DNA from: Metasolibacillus fluoroglycofenilyticus
GTDB lineage: Bacteria; Bacillota; Bacilli; Bacillales_A; Planococcaceae
Reading direction: 5' to 3'
Assembly: GCF_003049645.1 (NCBI RefSeq)
Contig: NZ_PYWK01000001.1
Span: 1,457,487-1,521,486 of the forward strand
DNA: 64,000 nt
This document shows, piece after piece, positions 9,609-19,320 of the stretch (positions within the stretch are counted from its first letter, which is position 1; each line of letters opens with the position of its first letter). The position numbers and the translations under genes were made by a program. A model generated the notes under the pieces. The model ran no database searches. It saw nothing but the letters and a program-made list of their open reading frames with translations, and was not told the DNA's origin.

Positions 9609-10238
9609 ATGAGTGTGATTGCAAAGTGTAAAGAGCTCGTACAACAAATATATGAGCAAATGGATGCAAGCCATGATTTTCAGCATATCGAGCGGGTTAT
9701 GATGAATGCGGAAGCCATTTTGCAAACAGAGAGGGCTGCGGATGCAAAAATCGTCAAGTTAGCCGTGTATCTACACGATGTAAGCGATGCAAAATATGCT
9801 AAGGATAAATCGGCGCAAAATGCTATTTTAGAGCAGCTGTCTATAACAGCTACTGAACGCAAGCATATCGAGGATATTATTGAATCAGTGTCATTTAGCG
9901 GTGGGAATTCACTTGAAGCAAAAACAATTGAGGCAAAAATTGTGCGTGATGCCGACCGTTTAGACGCGATTGGCGCTGTCGGCATCGCTCGCACATTTGC
10001 CTATGGCGGTGCAAAAGGGCGCAAGCTGTACGACGATGCAGAGCAAGCGCGCATCCACATGACAGCGGATGAATATCGTGCAAAATCAACAGCATCTGTC
10101 ACCCATTTTTATGAAAAGCTGTTGTTATTAAAAGATTTAATGGTAACCGCAAAAGGTCGTGAAATGGCTGAGGCCCGCCATCGTTTTATGGAGCAATTTT
10201 TACAGCAGCTAACGAAAGAAAAAAACGGAGATGCCTAA
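9609..10238 (+). CDS. HD-domain phosphohydrolase (YpgQ-like)
   Basis: A 209-residue HD-superfamily protein. The metal ligands follow the HD pattern: H22/D23 with H26 near the start (SHDFQHIERV), the H56-D57 doublet (VYLHDVSD), and a later D in VRDADRLDAIG. It resembles B. subtilis YpgQ, a small nucleotide pyrophosphohydrolase-like enzyme. Its ATG directly abuts the fhs stop, so it is translationally coupled to fhs. The substrate is not certain. Its last codons overlap the terminator hairpin. Confidence 0.85.
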   Translation: MSVIAKCKELVQQIYEQMDASHDFQHIERVMMNAEAILQTERAADAKIVKLAVYLHDVSDAKYAKDKSAQNAILEQLSITATERKHIEDIIESVSFSGGNSLEAKTIEAKIVRDADRLDAIGAVGIARTFAYGGAKGRKLYDDAEQARIHMTADEYRAKSTASVTHFYEKLLLLKDLMVTAKGREMAEARHRFMEQFLQQLTKEKNGDA

Positions 10239-10260
10239 AACGAGGCACTCCGTTTTTTTA
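10222..10260. terminator. Bidirectional terminator between HD gene and Crp/Fnr gene
   Basis: AAAACGGAG-(A)-TGCCT pairs with AGGCA-CTCCGTTTT, followed by a T-run. The convergent genes overlap its two arms. Confidence 0.8.
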
Positions 10261-10926
10261 TTCGAATCGAATATTTTCCGAGAGCGTTTGTATTGCTTGC
10301 CAATTAGTGATTTTGATAGAATTATGATTTCTTTCAATGATATGCTGTTCTGCCCATTGATGGAGAACGCGATTAATATGGCGATTCGTTGTACCGATTA
10401 AAGCGGCAATTTCCTGAAGGCTTTGCACCTTCAAATAGTCATTTGAGGCCTCTGCTGATTCAATTGTACATAAATACGCAGCAAGCTTTACCGCAACAGA
10501 AGAGAGCGCATTAACACGCGATAACGTCGTGCATGTTTTCAATTTGAATGTTAGCTCTTCAAGCAGTAGCTGTGTAAAGCTTGCATCAAATTTAAAAGTT
10601 TGTTCATATGATTGCTGAGAGATAAATAAAAAAATACAATTGTCATTTGCAATACAATTTGATTGAATACGACAGTTTTGAAATAGCTCAATATCACCTG
10701 CAATAGAGGGAGGAGTACATTTTCGGAGTAACAGCTCTTTTCCATTAATCTCTGGGCTCAATACGTTATAGCTTCCAGAAATCAAAAAATAGAGGCCATC
10801 TACTTCTTCACCAGCCAGTAATATCGCTCCCCCCTTTTCAAATGTTCGGAATTCAGTTTTATTTAGGCTTTCAATTGGAATTGATTCATTGTAAAGTATA
10901 GAAAATTGTTTAAACAGATTATGCAT
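10258..10926 (-). CDS. Crp/Fnr family transcriptional regulator
   Basis: A 222-residue protein with an N-terminal cyclic-nucleotide-binding-type beta barrel (about residues 20-115, with GDIEL near 78) and a C-terminal Crp-type helix-turn-helix (residues about 145-210, SLQEIAALIGTTNRHINRVL). It has several cysteines (residues about 70, 85, 92) but no tight Fnr-type cluster. It resembles the YeiL group. Target and effector are unknown; the divergently read HAD gene is a possible target. Confidence 0.87.
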   Translation of the reverse strand: MHNLFKQFSILYNESIPIESLNKTEFRTFEKGGAILLAGEEVDGLYFLISGSYNVLSPEINGKELLLRKCTPPSIAGDIELFQNCRIQSNCIANDNCIFLFISQQSYEQTFKFDASFTQLLLEELTFKLKTCTTLSRVNALSSVAVKLAAYLCTIESAEASNDYLKVQSLQEIAALIGTTNRHINRVLHQWAEQHIIERNHNSIKITNWQAIQTLSENIRFE

Positions 10927-10992
10927 GCTTGGGACACCTGTCCTTTATTAAATATTTCATCTTATTATACTAAAGAGCAGAGGTGAAGTAAG

Positions 10993-11736
10993 ATGTATTT
11001 TGTATTTGATGTAGATGGAACGATTTCCTTTGATGGAGAAACGATTAGTGAAGAAATCCAGCAGGCGATTTTGCTGTTAATGGAGGCAGGCCATAACGTT
11101 GTATTTGCCTCCGCGCGTCCGATTCGCGACCTTTTACCTATACTGCCTAAAAACTTTCATAAATGTCGTTTAATTGGTGGAAATGGTGCATTTATAAAAG
11201 CTCGGGAAAAGGTGGAAGCCATCTATTTTGAACAAATGACGACAGAGAAGCTTCTACAAATAATTAGACGCTATCAATTAACGTATTTAGCAGATGGCGA
11301 TTGGGATTTTGCTTATACGGGGGATGTAGCTCATCCAATTTACAAACGAATTCATTTTCAAGCAGCAAAGAATTTAAGGCTTGATGAATTACGGCAAATT
11401 TGCAAGCTCGTTTTATTTGATGTACCAGATGAGGCAAAGCATATGCTATTAAAACTGCCTTTATCTGTTTCGCAATATGTGTCAGAAAACATTCTTGATG
11501 TTAGCCCTTTAGGTGTACATAAAGCAAGAGGTTTGCGGCAACTTGGCATTGATAGTTTTATAGCATTCGGTAACGATATGAATGATCGCACCTTATTTGA
11601 GGCGGCGCAGTATAGCGTTTGCGTAGGGGAGGGGGAAGTATCAAAATTTGCTTCAATCGTTATAACTAAAAATCAGGTAGCAAATACAATTCGACAATTT
11701 GCTAATAAAGAAATGAATGGGGGAATTGAGCAATGA
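10993..11736 (+). CDS. HAD-superfamily (Cof-type, IIB) phosphatase
   Basis: A 247-residue HAD hydrolase. Motif I is FDVDGT at residues 5-10 with nucleophile D6 and acid D8; motif II is SARP near 40; motif IV is GNDMND near 195. The cap sits between, as in Cof-type sugar-phosphate or pyridoxal-phosphate phosphatases. RBS is GAGGTGA. It overlaps the S66 peptidase start by four bases (ATGA), so the two are translated together. Substrate unknown. Confidence 0.88.
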   Translation: MYFVFDVDGTISFDGETISEEIQQAILLLMEAGHNVVFASARPIRDLLPILPKNFHKCRLIGGNGAFIKAREKVEAIYFEQMTTEKLLQIIRRYQLTYLADGDWDFAYTGDVAHPIYKRIHFQAAKNLRLDELRQICKLVLFDVPDEAKHMLLKLPLSVSQYVSENILDVSPLGVHKARGLRQLGIDSFIAFGNDMNDRTLFEAAQYSVCVGEGEVSKFASIVITKNQVANTIRQFANKEMNGGIEQ

Positions 11737-12698
11737 TAATACCAGAGAAATTGAAAATTGGGGATGAAATTCGTGTGATTGCGCCTAGTAGAAGCATGAA
11801 AATATTAGGTGATGAAGGGGTAAGAAGGGCTGTGCATACACTAGAAAGTATGGGCTTTAAGGTGAGCTTTGGGGAGCATACGAATGCCTGTGATTCTCAA
11901 AATTCTTCTTCCATTGCGCAGCGGGTGGCTGATATTCATTCGGCATTTGCTAATAAAAATATTAAAGCTATTTTGACCGCAATTGGCGGTTTTAATAGCA
12001 ATGAGCTACTACCGTATTTAGATTATGAATTAATTGCGGAAAACCCAAAAATATTATGTGGCTACAGTGATATTACAGCACTTGCAACTGCAATACATAA
12101 AAGATGCCAATTTATCACTTATTCAGGCCCACATTTTTCAAGCTTTCAAATGAAAGGCTTACAAGCATATCAAACGAAGTATTTTGAACAATGTTTTATG
12201 AATGAGGAGGCTTATGACATTGTTCCATCTGGAAAATGGAGCGATGATTTATGGTTTTTAGACCAAGACAATCGCCAATATGAGGAAACAGAATGGAAGG
12301 TATACACAGAGGGACAAGCACAAGGTAAATTATATGGGGGCAATCTTTGTACACTCAATTTGCTGCAAGGCACACAGTATATGCCTGACTTAAATGATTG
12401 TATTTTATTTATTGAAGATGATGAAATGACAATTCCAGAAACTTTTGCGCGCGATTTAACTTCGCTGTTACAAGTGTCAAAGAATGTAAACGCATTGTTA
12501 ATTGGTCGTTTCCAAAGGGAAAGTAAAATAACAAAGGAGCAGCTTCATTTTATTTTAGATAAGCACCCGTTATTGCAGGGGATTCCTGTTATGTATGATG
12601 TCGATTTCGGACACACACAGCCAATTATGACCTTGCCAATTGGCGGAGAAGTTGCCATTGATACGATGAATAAAAAAATCTCAGTCATGCGTTTTTAA
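11733..12698 (+). CDS. S66 family serine peptidase (LD-carboxypeptidase / MccF-like)
   Basis: A 321-residue cytoplasmic serine peptidase of the LdcA/MccF family. The nucleophile S112 sits in CGYSDIT, the catalytic glutamate in LFIEDDE near 230, and the histidine in DFGHTQP near 300. The family either trims murein tetrapeptides at the L,D bond or inactivates microcin C-like peptides and aminoacyl sulfamoyl nucleotides; the insertion between residues 150 and 200 is more MccF-like. It is coupled to the HAD gene by a 4-base overlap. Repeats begin eight bases after its stop. Confidence 0.87.
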   Translation: MIIPEKLKIGDEIRVIAPSRSMKILGDEGVRRAVHTLESMGFKVSFGEHTNACDSQNSSSIAQRVADIHSAFANKNIKAILTAIGGFNSNELLPYLDYELIAENPKILCGYSDITALATAIHKRCQFITYSGPHFSSFQMKGLQAYQTKYFEQCFMNEEAYDIVPSGKWSDDLWFLDQDNRQYEETEWKVYTEGQAQGKLYGGNLCTLNLLQGTQYMPDLNDCILFIEDDEMTIPETFARDLTSLLQVSKNVNALLIGRFQRESKITKEQLHFILDKHPLLQGIPVMYDVDFGHTQPIMTLPIGGEVAIDTMNKKISVMRF

Positions 12699-12705
12699 TA
12701 TAGAG

Positions 12706-13136
12706 GAGTTGTTCGAAAAATCCATTTTGTTTTGTCACCGCATTGAAATCAATGTTTTCATCACTTCCCTTTTACTGAAAGCTAACACTGCTAAAGCCAA
12801 TGTTCATCCCATTTTTAAAAGAGGCGCTTTCTGTTTATCCCGTATTAACAAATTTGTTTGCGACGAGTAACCGCAGGAGCACAGACCCCCACTGATTGAA
12901 GGTTCACTTTATCCCGTATTAACAGGCTGTAAGACCCCCATCTCAAAACAGCAGGTGAAATCAAAATATTTAAGAGGGGGTCAAACAGTCTGTAAAAACC
13001 CGAATGGTGAAACTACCAATCAGTGGGGATAAGACCCCCCTACTGATTGAAGGTTCACTTTATATGAATCAACATTTTGTGAAACATCATCGCTACTGTC
13101 CAAAAGACCGGCTATGCACGGCTTTTTGGACAGCCC
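12706..13136 (+). mobile_element. MITE-like element A, copy 1, interrupted by element B
   Basis: Imperfect terminal inverted repeats GAGTTGTTCGAAAAA (12706-12720) and CTTTTTGGACAGCCC (ending 13136) bound a non-coding element. Parts 12706-12824 and 13064-13136 match the reverse complement of 23664-23869 over almost their whole length. Between them lies a 225-base insertion (element B). It carries no gene; a 71-codon frame from 13004 is spurious. Confidence 0.75.
12839..13063 (+). repeat. Element B inserted in element A, flanked by TTTAT duplication
   Basis: The insertion interrupts element A between TTTAT (12834-12838) and TTTAT (13059-13063), which looks like a 5-base target duplication. Inside are two copies of ACTGATTGAAGGTTCACTTTAT, two of TTTATCCCGTATTAACA, and one GCGACGAGTAACCGCAGGAGC. 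Related sequence is at 41782-42075 and 46882-46901. Confidence 0.65.
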
Positions 13137-13325
13137 CTTTCGCAATAATTAATCTAGATAACTTAAAGAAAAGGATAGATAATATCAATATCTTTCGAAA
13201 AATGCTTATTATTTTTTAGCTTAGAAAGAGAACCATCTATAAAATAATCTCAACTTGTGCAATTCATATATAAATCATCTATAATTAAAAGATAAGTAAT
13301 TGATTGATGAAAGAGATGAGAACAA

Positions 13326-15212
13326 ATGAGTCATTTAATCGTATCGAATTTAACGAAAACGGTAGGCGATAAAACTTTATTTAACAATATTGAATTCACT
13401 ATATACGAAGGGGAGCGTGCGGGGTTAATTGGCATTAATGGTACAGGGAAATCGACGCTGCTATCCATTTTGGCGAAGGTGCAAGAGGCAGACCAAATGG
13501 AGCTTGACCATCCGAATAAATACCGCATTGCATACTTACAGCAAGACCCGACGTTTGCACAAGGTGAAACCGTTTTACAGGCAGTGTTTGCTGGCGATTC
13601 TCCAGTGCTTCAATTAAATCGTACATATGAGGAGGCTCTTGCTAAATTAGCCGCAGAGCCAACAAATGAAACACTGCAAAAGCAACTGTTCCACTTGCAG
13701 CAGCGCATGGATGCTGAAGGGGCATGGGATGTCAATGCGCTTGCCAAGCAAGCATTGACGAAATTAGGAATTGATATGTTTGAGCGTGCTGTGACAGAGC
13801 TATCGGGAGGTCAGCAGAAGCGTGTGGCACTTGCACGCGTCCTAATTGAGCCGGCTGATTTATATTTACTTGACGAGCCGACGAACCATTTAGATATTGA
13901 ATCGACTGAATGGCTACAGGAAATGGTAACACGTTTAAAGGGAGCGGTGATTTTCATTACCCATGACCGCTACTTTTTAGATGAGGTAGCAACGCATATT
14001 TATGAGCTAGCTGACCAAACACTGTATCGTCATACAGGGAATTATGCCGATTATCTAGAGGCGAAAGCATTGCGTGAGGAAATGTCAGCAGCGACGCAGG
14101 CAAAATTGCGTAACCGCTATCGCAATGAGCTGAAATGGATTCGCCGTGGTGCAAAAGCTAGAACGACAAAGCAAAAGGCTCGTATTCAGCGATTTGAGGA
14201 GCTTGATGAAAAAATCGACCGCACGCAAGAGGATGCTAATTTAGAAATGGCACTTGCGACAACACGTTTAGGTAAAAAAGTATTAGAGGCGGAAAGTATT
14301 TCGAAGCAGTTTGCTGAGCGCGTTATTTTACAGGACTTTAGCTTTTTAATCCAACAAGGTGACCGCATTGGAATAATCGGTGCTAACGGTCATGGTAAAT
14401 CGACATTGCTCAATATTTTAGCAGGGGAGCTTGAGCCAGATAAAGGCGAGGTTGTTGTAGGCACTACTGTTAAGCGACTCCATTTTAAACAGGCGTTACC
14501 GAAAATGAACGAGCAGCAACGAATGATTGAATATGTGCGTGAAGCATCTAATGATATTACTGATGCGGATGGTGTTCGCTTTAGCGCGGCACAAATGTTA
14601 GAGCGCTTTTTATTCCCTCTCCATACGCATGGTACGCCAATTGGCAAGCTTTCAGGTGGAGAGCGTAAACGTCTACATTTGCTACGTCTTTTAATGGAAC
14701 AGCCAAATGTCCTTTTACTCGATGAGCCAACAAATGATTTAGACATTGAAACGCTCGGCGTGCTCGAGGACTTTATTGAGCAATTCCCTGGCGTAGTCAT
14801 TACAATTTCTCATGACCGCTTTTTCTTAGATCGCATTGCTAAAAAGCTGTGGATTTTAGATGGTAAAGGGCAAGTCGAAGAAAGCTTAATGCTTTATTCG
14901 GAGTACTTAATACACAGTGCAAAAGAGCAGCAGCAAGCGCAAAAAGAAGTGAAGCAGGATAAAACGAAGCAAGAAAAAGTGAAGCAGGAAAAGAAAAAAC
15001 TAAGCTTTAAAGAGCAAAAAGAATGGGAAACAATTGCCGCAAATATTGAAAAGATAGAGCAGCAAATTATGGAGACGGAAGATGGTATTGCGACAGCAGG
15101 TGCTGATTTTACGAAATTGCAGGAGCTCACGCAAAAGCTAGATGAATTAAATGCAATATATGAGCAATTAATTGAACGCTGGAGTTACTTAGATGAAATT
15201 GTCAATGGATAG
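13326..15212 (+). CDS. ABC-F ATPase, Uup/YfmR-like
   Basis: A 628-residue soluble tandem ATPase without membrane helices. First domain: Walker A GINGTGKST (36-44), signature LSGGQQKR, Walker B DLYLLDEPTNHLD. Second: GANGHGKST, LSGGERKR, VLLLDEPTNDLD. A linker rich in basic residues (RRGAKARTTKQKAR) joins them and a charged coiled-coil C-terminus (from about residue 535) follows, as in Uup and B. subtilis YfmR. The family acts on ribosomes, relieving stalls; an antibiotic-resistance role is less likely with this C-terminal type. The Nfu_N/HEAT gene follows after nine bases. Confidence 0.93.
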   Translation: MSHLIVSNLTKTVGDKTLFNNIEFTIYEGERAGLIGINGTGKSTLLSILAKVQEADQMELDHPNKYRIAYLQQDPTFAQGETVLQAVFAGDSPVLQLNRTYEEALAKLAAEPTNETLQKQLFHLQQRMDAEGAWDVNALAKQALTKLGIDMFERAVTELSGGQQKRVALARVLIEPADLYLLDEPTNHLDIESTEWLQEMVTRLKGAVIFITHDRYFLDEVATHIYELADQTLYRHTGNYADYLEAKALREEMSAATQAKLRNRYRNELKWIRRGAKARTTKQKARIQRFEELDEKIDRTQEDANLEMALATTRLGKKVLEAESISKQFAERVILQDFSFLIQQGDRIGIIGANGHGKSTLLNILAGELEPDKGEVVVGTTVKRLHFKQALPKMNEQQRMIEYVREASNDITDADGVRFSAAQMLERFLFPLHTHGTPIGKLSGGERKRLHLLRLLMEQPNVLLLDEPTNDLDIETLGVLEDFIEQFPGVVITISHDRFFLDRIAKKLWILDGKGQVEESLMLYSEYLIHSAKEQQQAQKEVKQDKTKQEKVKQEKKKLSFKEQKEWETIAANIEKIEQQIMETEDGIATAGADFTKLQELTQKLDELNAIYEQLIERWSYLDEIVNG

Positions 15213-15221
15213 GAGAAGTGA

Positions 15222-16352
15222 ATGATGAAAATTGTTACGATTGAACCAACACCAAGTCCCAATTCAATGAAAATTGTAATTGACCAAGAGCTACCATTTG
15301 GTAAAAGCTTTAACTATACGAAGGATAATATTGCAGAAGCACCAGCTTATATTCAGGCTATTTTTGCTGTTGATGGCGTGAAGGGGATTTATCATGTGGC
15401 GGATTTTTTAGCAATAGAGCGCAATGCTAAATTTGCTTGGGAAAATATTTTATCGAGTATTCGTATTGCATTAGGCGAAAACGATACGACAAATACTGTA
15501 GAAAATCAAGCGGTCAGCCATTTTGGAGAAGTATATGTCCATGTACAAATGTTTAAAGGGTTGCCATTGCAAGTAAAGGCCTTTGATAGCGAAGGTGAGG
15601 TGCGCCTTTCTACAGGGGATGCTTACTCAGCAGCTTTTCAGCATATCCAAACAAAGGATAGTGATGAAAACTATATTTTCTTGCGTAAATGGGTAGATTA
15701 TGGTGTGCGTTACGGCGATAAACAAGAAGTAGCGGAAAATGTGCTACAAGAAGTATGGGCGACATATCCGACAGAGCGTATTGATGAAATTGTAGAGGCT
15801 GCAAACAATAAGGCGAACTATACACCAGCACCTCGCGAAAAGATAACTTTGGCACAACTACAGCAAACAGAGGATTGGCAACAACGCTTTCAATTGCTTG
15901 ACCAAATGCCAGACCCCAATGTGGAAGATATCGAAATGCTGAGCTTTGCATTAAAGGATGACCAAATGGCCATCCGACGTTTAGCAACGGTCTATCTTGG
16001 CATGATTGAAGATGTGGCTGTCGTACCAGCACTTGAGCAGGCTTTGCAAGATAAAAGTGCTGCAGTGCGACGCACAGCGGGAGATTGCATGAGTGATTTA
16101 GGCTTTGTTGAATTTGAACAAGCAATGATTACCGCTCTACAAGATAAAAACAAGCTAGTGCGCTGGCGTGCAGCAATGTTCTTATATGAAACAGGTACAA
16201 CAAGCTCATTGCAGGCATTACAAAATGCAGCAAACGATGTGGAATTTGAAGTGAAGCTTCAAGTGAAAATGGCAATTGCACGAATTGAGCAAGGTGAAGA
16301 AGCGAAAGGCTCTGTTTGGAAACAAATGACGGAGATTCGTTCAAATGATTAA
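15222..16352 (+). CDS. Nfu_N domain plus HEAT-repeat protein (CvfC/YpgR-like)
   Basis: A 376-residue protein with an Nfu/NifU N-terminal-type domain at residues 1-90 (TPSPNSMKIV...), a central region, and HEAT-like alpha repeats from about 225 to 365 (MAIRRLATVYLG, AAVRRTAGDCMSD, KLVRWRAAMFLYE). This architecture is that of B. subtilis YpgR and the staphylococcal protein called conserved virulence factor C. The molecular role is unknown; the Nfu_N domain alone lacks the cluster-binding CxxC of true Nfu. It follows the ABC-F gene with AGGAGAAG before ATGATG. A strong terminator follows. Confidence 0.85.
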   Translation: MMKIVTIEPTPSPNSMKIVIDQELPFGKSFNYTKDNIAEAPAYIQAIFAVDGVKGIYHVADFLAIERNAKFAWENILSSIRIALGENDTTNTVENQAVSHFGEVYVHVQMFKGLPLQVKAFDSEGEVRLSTGDAYSAAFQHIQTKDSDENYIFLRKWVDYGVRYGDKQEVAENVLQEVWATYPTERIDEIVEAANNKANYTPAPREKITLAQLQQTEDWQQRFQLLDQMPDPNVEDIEMLSFALKDDQMAIRRLATVYLGMIEDVAVVPALEQALQDKSAAVRRTAGDCMSDLGFVEFEQAMITALQDKNKLVRWRAAMFLYETGTTSSLQALQNAANDVEFEVKLQVKMAIARIEQGEEAKGSVWKQMTEIRSND

Positions 16353-16400
16353 AAAAGAAGCATGTGAGATTTTTCTTTCTCTCACATGCTTCTTTTGCTT
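16353..16400 (+). terminator. Strong rho-independent terminator
   Basis: A 17-bp perfect stem (16353-16369 with 16380-16396) around a T-rich loop, directly after the YpgR-like stop. Confidence 0.92.
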
Positions 16401-16511
16401 GAATCGAAATCAGAAAAGTTATAATTTTATAATTTTTAACAAAAAGATGTTATAGGGAATTGTTTCGTATATAATTATACTCATATTTGTAATGAGAAGA
16501 AGGTGAATAAG

Positions 16512-18197
16512 ATGTCTATACGCACGAAAATTTTTCTTAGTTTCGCGGCTATTTTACTACTAGTATTAATTGCATCTAGTATAAACTATACACAGCTTCA
16601 AAGAGTTCAGTCAATGTATGAAAGAATGATTGAAGAGGAGCAAGCAAATGTCTTAACGATTGCCGATATTCGTAATAATATGAGCACACAAGGCATGCTT
16701 GTTCGACAGTACGTAATCTCAGGTGATTTAAGCATCTTACCTGAAATAATTGAGCAACGAGAGCAAATGACTGAATTAATTGAGTCATTAGAAATAAATA
16801 ATCGAGATTCATATGTGAGCGAGGAGCTTGTCGCTATCGATGGTGCTACGGGGGAATTTAATCTGGCGATGGCTGATGCAATCGCACAGACGAAGGCACT
16901 GAATTACGAGAAAGCTAAAGCAATCATTAACAATAATTTGCGCCCACCAAACCAAAATTTAATTAAAAGTGCAGCAAATTTAAAAGAGCATTATGAGGCA
17001 AACTTAGAAAAAATACAGCAGGAAGCTAAAAGTACAGCTAATACGGCATCGCTACTTAGCATCATTGTACTTGTATTAAGTATTGTAGCTTCATTGATTA
17101 TAAGTTTCGTGATGAGCAAAAGCTTTTTAAGACCTATTAAGCAATTGCAGTCTGCTTTGACAGTCGTCGCACAAGGTAATCTACAGCAGGAGAATGTAGA
17201 AGTTAAATCAAAGGATGAATTTCGCGATTTGGCAAATTCATTTAATACGATGAAAACAGAGCTGAAATCGATTATCGTTTCCGTAGCAAAAAATACGACA
17301 AAGCTATCGCAGTCTAGTGAGCAGCTAACAAAAAATACAGATGAAGTGGCATCCTCAGTGCAACAAACTTCAGAAGTAGCAGATAAACTAGCAAAGGGTT
17401 CCCATAATTCAGCAACTGCTGCGAATGAAAGTGCGACAGCAATGGACGCGACAGCAGAGGCGGTGCAAAAAATTGTTCATTCAACAGTAGCATTGCATAC
17501 AAACGCATTGACTACACAAACATTGGCAAACGAGGGTGGCAGCAATATAGAGGTTGCCGAAAAGCAAATGCAGGCGATTCAGCAATCCACTTCATTAACG
17601 AACAATTTAATCAATCAACTTATTGAACGCTCGAATGAGATTGATAAAATTACTGCTGCAATTACTGAAATTACCGAGCAAACAAATTTATTAGCCTTGA
17701 ATGCGGCGATTGAGGCGGCACGTGCTGGTGAGCATGGGAAAGGTTTCTCTATCGTAGCAGATGAAGTTCGTCGATTAGCGGAGCAATCCAAGCATTCTGC
17801 TGCAGCGATTGTGCAAGTAACAACAGCAATTCGTCAAGACACAGAGCATGTGTCTCAGGCGATACAGGAAAGCGTTCAAAACGCTGTGACCGGGGTAGCG
17901 GTCGTACAAACTGCTGGTGAAACATTTAATAAAATTCACACAGCGATTGAAGAGATGACAGAAGAAATCGGCGAAGTATCGTCATTGACTGAGCATATTT
18001 CAGCAACGGCAGAGGAGGTAGCCGCCTCTGTTGCTCATATAGCTTCTGATGCGAATGATGCAGCAAGCTACACGCAAGAAGTGGCGAGCACAATCGAGCA
18101 GCAAGTAAATGTTTTACAAGAATTAAACTCGATTTCCGTAGAATTAAAAAACCAATCCTTACATTTGCAAAATATTGTTGAAAAATTTGATTGTTGA
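16512..18197 (+). CDS. Methyl-accepting chemotaxis protein
   Basis: A membrane chemoreceptor of 561 residues: N-terminal membrane helix (about 5-28), a short helical four-helix-bundle sensor outside (about 30-175), second membrane helix (about 180-205), HAMP domain to about 260, and a cytoplasmic signalling domain with the highly conserved tip [20 protein letters not shown]. It signals to CheA/CheW. The start is taken at ATG 16512, with AGAAGG eight bases upstream, rather than the GTG at 16503. The ligand is unknown. It is a single gene, with a hairpin terminator after it. Confidence 0.93.
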   Translation: MSIRTKIFLSFAAILLLVLIASSINYTQLQRVQSMYERMIEEEQANVLTIADIRNNMSTQGMLVRQYVISGDLSILPEIIEQREQMTELIESLEINNRDSYVSEELVAIDGATGEFNLAMADAIAQTKALNYEKAKAIINNNLRPPNQNLIKSAANLKEHYEANLEKIQQEAKSTANTASLLSIIVLVLSIVASLIISFVMSKSFLRPIKQLQSALTVVAQGNLQQENVEVKSKDEFRDLANSFNTMKTELKSIIVSVAKNTTKLSQSSEQLTKNTDEVASSVQQTSEVADKLAKGSHNSATAANESATAMDATAEAVQKIVHSTVALHTNALTTQTLANEGGSNIEVAEKQMQAIQQSTSLTNNLINQLIERSNEIDKITAAITEITEQTNLLALNAAIEAARAGEHGKGFSIVADEVRRLAEQSKHSAAAIVQVTTAIRQDTEHVSQAIQESVQNAVTGVAVVQTAGETFNKIHTAIEEMTEEIGEVSSLTEHISATAEEVAASVAHIASDANDAASYTQEVASTIEQQVNVLQELNSISVELKNQSLHLQNIVEKFDC

Positions 18198-18203
18198 GGG
18201 CAT

Positions 18204-18243
18204 CCGAAAAGCGTGCTAAAGCACTGCTTTTCGGGCGTTTTAT
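18204..18243. terminator. Hairpin after chemoreceptor
   Basis: CCGAAAAGC-GTGC pairs with GCAC-T-GCTTTTCGG (18204-18234) followed by a T-rich stretch; same hairpin family as 728 and 43731. Confidence 0.72.
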
Positions 18244-18301
18244 ATGTTTTATTGTCGCTTTAAACGCTGAAGTTCGAAGCTTTTTGACAGCCAATTCTTC
18301 T

Positions 18302-19201
18302 CTATAAAGGCTCAGAAGCTTTTTTATTTTGTCTGATTACTGTAGGTGGTGGCATAAAAATAATATAAATAATGCTACCGAAAATAAGGATAATACCAAG
18401 TATTTGCAATAAATCTGGTCTAAAGGACAAAATGATAATATCTAGTAAAATAGCTACGACAGGATCAACAAAAACGAGTACGGAAACGATAATTGTTGAT
18501 AAATTGCGTATGCTATCAAAAAATAAATAATACACAAAGCCTGTATGTATAATGCCTGTCCCTAAAATAAATAACCAATTTGTCGTTGTTAGTCCCTCAA
18601 ATACCTCAAAATTGCAAAATGGCATGAGCATCACAATTCCAACAGTCGTTTGAATAAATGTTAATGCATAAGAGGAAAGACCGCTAATATTTTTACTTGT
18701 AAACATTGTGAGGGCATAAAAAATGGCTGATAATAGCGCCCAGACAAAGCCTGAATTAAATAGTTGGTCGAGTGATTGAAAATGCTCAATCCCGACGATT
18801 AGCACACTACCAAAAAAGCAGACAGTTGTTGCTAAAATCGCTGGTAAGGACATTTTTTCTGCAAGTAAAATCGCACCGAGCAACAGTACGAAAATCGGAG
18901 CCAAATTGTAAATAGAAATAGCAACAGAAATAGACATTTCCTCAAATGCCTTAAATAAAAATACCCAGTTTAAAACTAAAAAAACACCACATAAAACGGT
19001 TGTAATAAGCTGTTTTTTATTCCACTTTTCAGTTTTTAACCCTCCTGTAATTAACCATAAGCCACCCAAAAACAATGTGGCAAAAATACAACGGATAAAG
19101 ACCAGCTCGACCGCAGGAATGCCAGTTTGCTTTGTAAAAAAGCCAATCGAGCCAAAGATGGCCATTGAAATTGTAAGGTTAATCATGGCACGCATTTGCA
19201 T
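18302..19201 (-). CDS. EamA/DMT family transporter (second copy in window)
   Basis: A 299-residue, ten-helix membrane protein with two EamA repeats; a carrier of unknown substrate. It shares architecture but little evident sequence with the transporter at 3254, so it is not a recent duplication. AAAGGAG lies upstream of the ATG at 19201. No regulator is adjacent. Confidence 0.87.
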   Translation of the reverse strand: MQMRAMINLTISMAIFGSIGFFTKQTGIPAVELVFIRCIFATLFLGGLWLITGGLKTEKWNKKQLITTVLCGVFLVLNWVFLFKAFEEMSISVAISIYNLAPIFVLLLGAILLAEKMSLPAILATTVCFFGSVLIVGIEHFQSLDQLFNSGFVWALLSAIFYALTMFTSKNISGLSSYALTFIQTTVGIVMLMPFCNFEVFEGLTTTNWLFILGTGIIHTGFVYYLFFDSIRNLSTIIVSVLVFVDPVVAILLDIIILSFRPDLLQILGIILIFGSIIYIIFMPPPTVIRQNKKASEPL

Positions 19202-19320
19202 ATGGCGGTCACTCCTTTCAAAATAACTGTATTATATCACATGTTCAGAATTTTGAAACAATTAATCATCTTAAAGTAACGTTGTATAATATTACATATG
19301 TTATGCAAGGGGGATAATAG

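Noticed and set aside
13004..13219. 71-codon frame between S66 peptidase and ABC-F genes
   Set aside because: It lies across the ends of elements A and B and continues into a hairpin; no start signal.
14390..14800. 136-codon minus-strand frame inside the ABC-F gene
   Set aside because: Shadow of the second ATPase domain, serine/arginine-rich product.
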